A stretch of DNA of 64,000 nucleotides, taken from positions 62,001-126,000 of the forward strand of contig NZ_LLZN01000037.1 in NCBI RefSeq assembly GCF_001509795.1. The letters are read 5' to 3'. Position 1 is the stretch's first letter. Every line of letters starts with the position of its first letter. Shown here one piece after another: positions 60,274 to 64,000 of the stretch. A program made the translations under genes and the position numbers. The notes beneath the pieces were generated by a model, which made no database searches, was not told the DNA's origin, and saw only the letters and a list, made by a program, of their open reading frames with translations. This DNA comes from Streptomyces sp. NRRL WC-3605 (lineage in GTDB: Bacteria > Actinomycetota > Actinomycetes > Streptomycetales > Streptomycetaceae).

Positions 60274-61144
60274 TCAACGCATAAGGGCCCGCTCCGCGTA
60301 CTCCCACAGCCGCTGCGCCGAAGCCGGGTCGAGCGCATGTGCCGCCACACCGCTCGGGTTCTCCGCGCCCTCCACCGCGATCGGCGCCTCCTGATTGTCA
60401 TCGAAATAGCGGCCCGTCACTCCGCTCACCAGAGGCGAGGCCGCCAAGAGCACGGAAGTCGCCGCCCCTTGAGCCGGTGTCTTGTAGTAGGGCAGAGGGG
60501 TGAGATTGCCGGCAGCGTCCATGACGCCGAACGCCCGCATGGTGTCGTCGTCGAGGTGCCGCTGGAGATTGGTCAGGATGTACCCCGGGTTGCAGGCGGT
60601 GACGGTGATGCCGTCTTCGGCCCAGCTGCGAGCGCCCACCGCGAACAGGACCTCCGCCGCCTTGGACTGACCGTAGGCGACCCAGGGATCGTACGGGCGC
60701 CGCTCGAACTGCGGGTCCTCGAAGTCCGAAGTGACCGAGGAAATTCGTGGCGAGCTGCAGCTCCCAGCCGTTTGGCGCGAGTTCCTTCTGGGGGAGCGCC
60801 ATGATTCCTGCATTGGCGACGAGGATGTCGAGTGGCCCTTGCCATTCCTTCACGAAGGACCGCACTGACTCGAGATCGGAGAGGTGGAGCTGGGCGAGAT
60901 GAGCGTTTCCTGATCCCCCGACCTCATTGAGTTCGCGAAGCAGCGGCCCCGCTGATTCCGGCCGACGGGTGGCGACGGTCACCTCGGCGCCTGCAGCGAC
61001 CAGGGGCCTGACCGTCTCGACACCGATACCTGAGGCCCCGCCCGTGACTATGGCCCGTCGACCCGTGAGATCGACGCCGGAAATCACTTCCGCGGACGTC
61101 GCCCGGGGTGGGAACGGGGTGGTCAAAAGCTTCTCTGTGCTCAT
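60274..61144 (-). pseudogene. short-chain dehydrogenase broken by an internal deletion
   Basis: The N-terminal half starts at ATG 61144 and reads GRRAIVTGGASGIGVETVRP, ILVANAGIM and ELQLATNFLGHFG. It then goes out of frame at about 60735. The other frame continues RPYDPWVAYGQSKAAEVLFA and VTACNPGYILTNLQRHLDDD to a normal end at 60274-60276. Compared with the usual SDR, roughly 30 residues are missing, including the strand with the catalytic serine, and the frame is shifted. The gene is therefore inactive in this strain; its neighbour AraC is divergent. Confidence 0.75.
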
Positions 61145-61251
61145 GAGAACCTCATCATCGGTGGAGCGAATTCAATTCGACTGTATGGCCCCACGAATGC
61201 ATCGAACATCATTGGAAGTCCATGAGAGATTACCCAGCGTCCAGGAGAAGA

Positions 61252-62178
61252 ATGGACCCGCTTGAAGACGTTCTGTCCCTGCTCCGAACGCGCAGTCATC
61301 TCTCGGCGGGTCTGACCGCCGGAGGGCAGTGGTCCGTCCGGTTCGAGCCGCCGAGCGGAGTGAAATTCAACACCCTGCGGCGGGGGTACTGCTGGCTCGA
61401 GGTCGAAAAAGCGGACGGTCCGATCGCCTTGGCGCCGGGCGATTGCTACCTGCTCACCCGGCCCCTGCCATTCACCCTGCGCAGCGACCCCCCGGGCCCC
61501 GAGATCGACGCTCGCACCATCTTCGCCGGAGTCGAGAACGGAATGGCGCACACCGGCACAGGCGACGACGTGCTGCTCATCGGCGGGCGGTTCACCTTCG
61601 GCGAGCCTGGCCACGAACTGCTCCTGGCGGGCCTTCCACCGGTCATCCATGTCCCGGCGGGCACACCGCACGCCGAGATGGTGGAATGGGCACTGACTGT
61701 GATCGAGCAGGAACTCACGTCGAGACCGGCAGCTTCGTCGCTCGTCGCCGAGCACCTGGCGGTCGTCATGCTCATCCACGTGATGCGCCTGCACCTCGCC
61801 CGGGAACCGCGAGCGGCCTCGGGGCTGCTGACAGGACTGGCCGAGCCGGCAGTCCGCGCCGCGCTGACATCGCTCCACACGGACCCGGCGCACCCCTGGA
61901 CGGTGGCCGAGTTGGCGCGAGCCGGTGCCGTCTCCCGTTCCACCCTGGCGGCACGCTTCAAGGACACCATGGGCCAGGGGCCGATGGAGTACCTGACCCG
62001 TTGGCGCATCCAACTCGCGGCGCAGAGGCTCCGGGAGAGCGACGAAACTCTTTCGGCGATCGCCCGCTCCACCGGCTATGGATCCGAGAGCGCGATGAGC
62101 ACGGCTTTCAAGCGGGTCACGGGTGTGTCTCCCAGCGTCTACCGCAGGCGCCACCGCGGGGCGGCAGCGGGTGACTGA
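61252..62178 (+). CDS. AraC family transcriptional regulator
   Basis: A 308-residue regulator with a cupin-like N-terminal ligand domain ([20 protein letters not shown]) and two C-terminal helix-turn-helices ([20 protein letters not shown], then [20 protein letters not shown] and [14 protein letters not shown]). ATG 61252 with an AGGAG site was chosen; ATG 61222 is possible. It is divergent from the broken SDR. AraC proteins of this kind commonly activate the neighbouring SDR or redox gene. A short palindrome CGAATT-C-AATTCG at 61167-61179 in the gap may be an operator. Confidence 0.88.
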   Translation: MDPLEDVLSLLRTRSHLSAGLTAGGQWSVRFEPPSGVKFNTLRRGYCWLEVEKADGPIALAPGDCYLLTRPLPFTLRSDPPGPEIDARTIFAGVENGMAHTGTGDDVLLIGGRFTFGEPGHELLLAGLPPVIHVPAGTPHAEMVEWALTVIEQELTSRPAASSLVAEHLAVVMLIHVMRLHLAREPRAASGLLTGLAEPAVRAALTSLHTDPAHPWTVAELARAGAVSRSTLAARFKDTMGQGPMEYLTRWRIQLAAQRLRESDETLSAIARSTGYGSESAMSTAFKRVTGVSPSVYRRRHRGAAAGD

Positions 62179-62336
62179 CAGGGGGACGCCGGGGTCGGGC
62201 GCACCGGATGTCACAGCGGGAGAGCGGCCTGCGGACACGGGCTATACCGTTGGATCAGGGCGCCGGACCGCGGCGGTGGAGGGCTGCGGCCACTGACGCG
62301 AGGCACATTGTCGTTCGCTGCCACCTGGGAGTAGTC

Positions 62337-62804
62337 GTGACAGATCATCCGCCTGTACCCCCCTTCACACGGGAGTCGGCAATCCAGAAGGTGCGTCTTG
62401 CCGAGGACGGTTGGAACAGCCGCGATCCGCACAAGGTCTCCCTCGTCTACGCCGAGGATTCCCGCTGGCGAAACCGCAATGAGTTCGTCACGGGACGTGA
62501 GGAGATAGTCGAGTTCCTGACCCGAAAATGGGAGAAGGAGCTGGAATACCGACTCATCAAGGAGCTTTGGGCGTTCGACGGCAACCGCATCGCGGTGCGG
62601 TTCGCCTATGAGTCGTGCGACACCGACGGCAACTGGTGGCGTTCGTACGGCAACGAGAACTGGGAGTTCAACGCGGACGGGCTCATGGCCGTCCGGCACG
62701 CCTCCATCAACGACTTGCCCATCTCCGCATCGGAGCGCGCATACCATTGGCCGCTCGGCCGCAGGCCCGACGAACATCCTGACCTCAGCGAACTCGGATT
62801 CTGA
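62337..62804 (+). CDS. DUF1348 (NTF2-like) protein
   Basis: A 155-residue protein of the nuclear-transport-factor-2-like DUF1348 family. Conserved segments are [52 protein letters not shown] and the arginine/tryptophan-rich core [19 protein letters not shown]. The function is unknown. The GTG at 62337 has a GGGAG site at 62327-62331; the longer frame above is low-complexity. It lies about 160 bp after the AraC gene in the same direction. Confidence 0.88.
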   Translation: MTDHPPVPPFTRESAIQKVRLAEDGWNSRDPHKVSLVYAEDSRWRNRNEFVTGREEIVEFLTRKWEKELEYRLIKELWAFDGNRIAVRFAYESCDTDGNWWRSYGNENWEFNADGLMAVRHASINDLPISASERAYHWPLGRRPDEHPDLSELGF

Positions 62805-63072
62805 CCGCAGCACCGAGCGGACGGACCCTGCGGTTCGGGTTTGGCGGCCCCGGCTCTGCCGGTCCACGTGGACGCTCGGGACGCCGAAACTGAGCCATTC
62901 GGTTAGGGTGAATTCCACGATGTGCTCGGCGCGGTCAACTCAGGTCGCCGACGCATACGTCGGCCGCGGGCGCGCCAGGGGCAAGCGCACGATTCGGCGC
63001 GCCGAATTCTGGGCCGGGCACTGAATTCCACCCACTGTGCGGAGTTCCCGCAATAGACGGAAGGACCCCCTC

Positions 63073-63900
63073 ATGTCCTTTGTCACTGCCGAAGACGGAA
63101 CAGACATCTTCTACAAGGACTGGGGAGACGGTCAGCCCGTGGTCTTCTCCCACGGCTGGCCTCTGATCGCCGATGCCTGGGATCCACAGATGAAACTGAT
63201 GGCCGACAACGGCTACCGGGCCATTGCCCACGACCGGCGAGGCGGCGGACGTTCCGGCCAGAGCTGGGAGGGCAATGACCTCGATACGTACGCCGATGAT
63301 CTGGCGGCGCTGATCGAGCAGCTCGACCTAAGGAACGTCATACTTGTCGGACACTCGACCGGGGGCGGCGAGGTCACCCGCTACATCGGCCGGCACGGCT
63401 CCGAGCGGGTCGCCAAGGCCGTGCTGGTAGGCGCGATCCCACCGCTGATGCTGAAGACCGAGGCGAACCCCGAGGGGCTGCCGATCGACGTGTTCGACGG
63501 GATCCGGCAAGGGGTGGAGTCCGATCGGTCGCAGTTCTACCAGGACCTCAGCGCATCCTTCTACGGCGCGAACCGCGACGGATCCACTGTCACGCAGGGC
63601 ACGCGTGATGAGTTCTGGCTGTGGAGCATGACGGTGGGGATCAAGGGCGCGTACGACTGCGTCAAGGCCTTCTCCGAGACCGACCTCACCGAGGATCTCA
63701 AGAAGATCGACGTGCCCACATTGATCGTGCACGGCGACGACGACCAGATCGTTCCGATCGTCGCTTCGGGCGACAAGAGCTCGAAGCTGGTCAAGGACGC
63801 GGTCTACAAGGTGTACCCGGGGGCACCGCACGGCCTGGCGATGGTGCCCAAGTTCGCCGAGACCTTCAACGCCGACCTGCTGGAGTTCGCGCGCAGTTGA
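63073..63900 (+). CDS. alpha/beta hydrolase, cofactor-free haloperoxidase (chloroperoxidase) type
   Basis: A 275-residue hydrolase closely matching bacterial cofactor-free haloperoxidases/perhydrolases. The opening [17 protein letters not shown] is typical. The nucleophile is S95 in VGHSTGGGE, the acid is in [10 protein letters not shown] and the histidine is in [10 protein letters not shown]. In vivo function is probably ester or lactone hydrolysis; peroxidase activity through peracids is secondary. The ATG at 63073 has a GGAAGGAC site. The last 100 bp of the window after its stop show nothing recognisable. Confidence 0.9.
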   Translation: MSFVTAEDGTDIFYKDWGDGQPVVFSHGWPLIADAWDPQMKLMADNGYRAIAHDRRGGGRSGQSWEGNDLDTYADDLAALIEQLDLRNVILVGHSTGGGEVTRYIGRHGSERVAKAVLVGAIPPLMLKTEANPEGLPIDVFDGIRQGVESDRSQFYQDLSASFYGANRDGSTVTQGTRDEFWLWSMTVGIKGAYDCVKAFSETDLTEDLKKIDVPTLIVHGDDDQIVPIVASGDKSSKLVKDAVYKVYPGAPHGLAMVPKFAETFNADLLEFARS

Positions 63901-64000
63901 GAGGCGAGGCGGCTGCGGGGCCAAGGGGCGCGAGTCAAGCCCGTTTCTGTCCGGCGCGGAACGGGAGTGGCGCATGCTTCCCGGTGGCCCTCGGACCGCC

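Noticed and set aside
1..64000. tRNA, rRNA, riboswitch or replication origin
   Set aside because: None was recognisable by eye; a covariance-model scan would be needed to exclude small RNAs.

Overview
The window looks like Streptomyces chromosomal DNA. It has very high GC with G/C at third codon positions, many GTG starts, four-base GTGA/ATGA gene overlaps, a complete conservon (cvnABCD plus cytochrome P450), many TetR/SDR pairs and many gene scars. The density of frameshifted, truncated and transposase-scarred genes suggests a variable chromosome arm rather than the conserved core. This is an inference from sequence character; no tRNA, rRNA, CRISPR array or origin was seen.

Layout: 0-4.1 kb is a translationally coupled operon: the tail of an amidohydrolase, then larA, larB, larC and larE, which encode a nickel-pincer-nucleotide 2-hydroxyacid racemase/epimerase and its whole cofactor pathway. 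4.3-5.9 kb is a TetR/SDR divergon with two visible operators. 5.9-10.2 kb is largely decay (Fic, TetR, glycosidase-like, MOSC and SDR remnants) around one membrane protein. 10.2-16.1 kb is the conservon, whose P450 lacks the ExxR motif, facing a normal P450. 16.9-22.9 kb carries two GNAT enzymes, a DUF1330 protein, a TetR regulator and a berberine-bridge-like FAD oxidase; three matching 22-bp palindromes tie their promoters together. 23-26 kb holds SDR and HTH remnants, a cupin and two unknown small proteins. 26.2-31 kb is a stress/dormancy island: three tandem-domain universal stress proteins, a DoxX-like membrane protein and a zinc alcohol dehydrogenase, with a truncated acetyltransferase at its right edge.

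31.3-38.8 kb includes a LysR/cupin/DoxX divergon with a textbook T-N11-A box, an ArsR-like regulator, and three exported proteins with cysteine-rich or SH3-like parts, interleaved with IS5-type scars. 40-47.1 kb groups an ABC exporter, a triple-Nudix protein, a chimeric methyltransferase/exonuclease scrap, a PIG-L deacetylase, a broken IS5 element and a DUF6236 protein. 47.3-49.3 kb is a membrane-anchored pentapeptide-repeat protein. 49.8-64 kb is a redox and small-molecule catabolic region: alpha/beta hydrolases, 6-phosphogluconate dehydrogenase, SDRs, HD and DsbA/FrnE proteins, a SnoaL-like exported protein, an acyl-CoA-dehydrogenase-fold flavin monooxygenase, TetR and AraC regulators, a DUF1348 protein and a haloperoxidase-like hydrolase. 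Related promoter/operator sequences at about 51.42-51.49, 53.29 and 56.86 kb suggest that much of this last region is one TetR-controlled regulon.

The best candidates for new biology are the 22-bp palindrome regulon (19-23 kb), the shared promoter/operator set (51-57 kb), the ABC/triple-Nudix/PIG-L group (40-45 kb), and the Lar operon coupled to an amidohydrolase.
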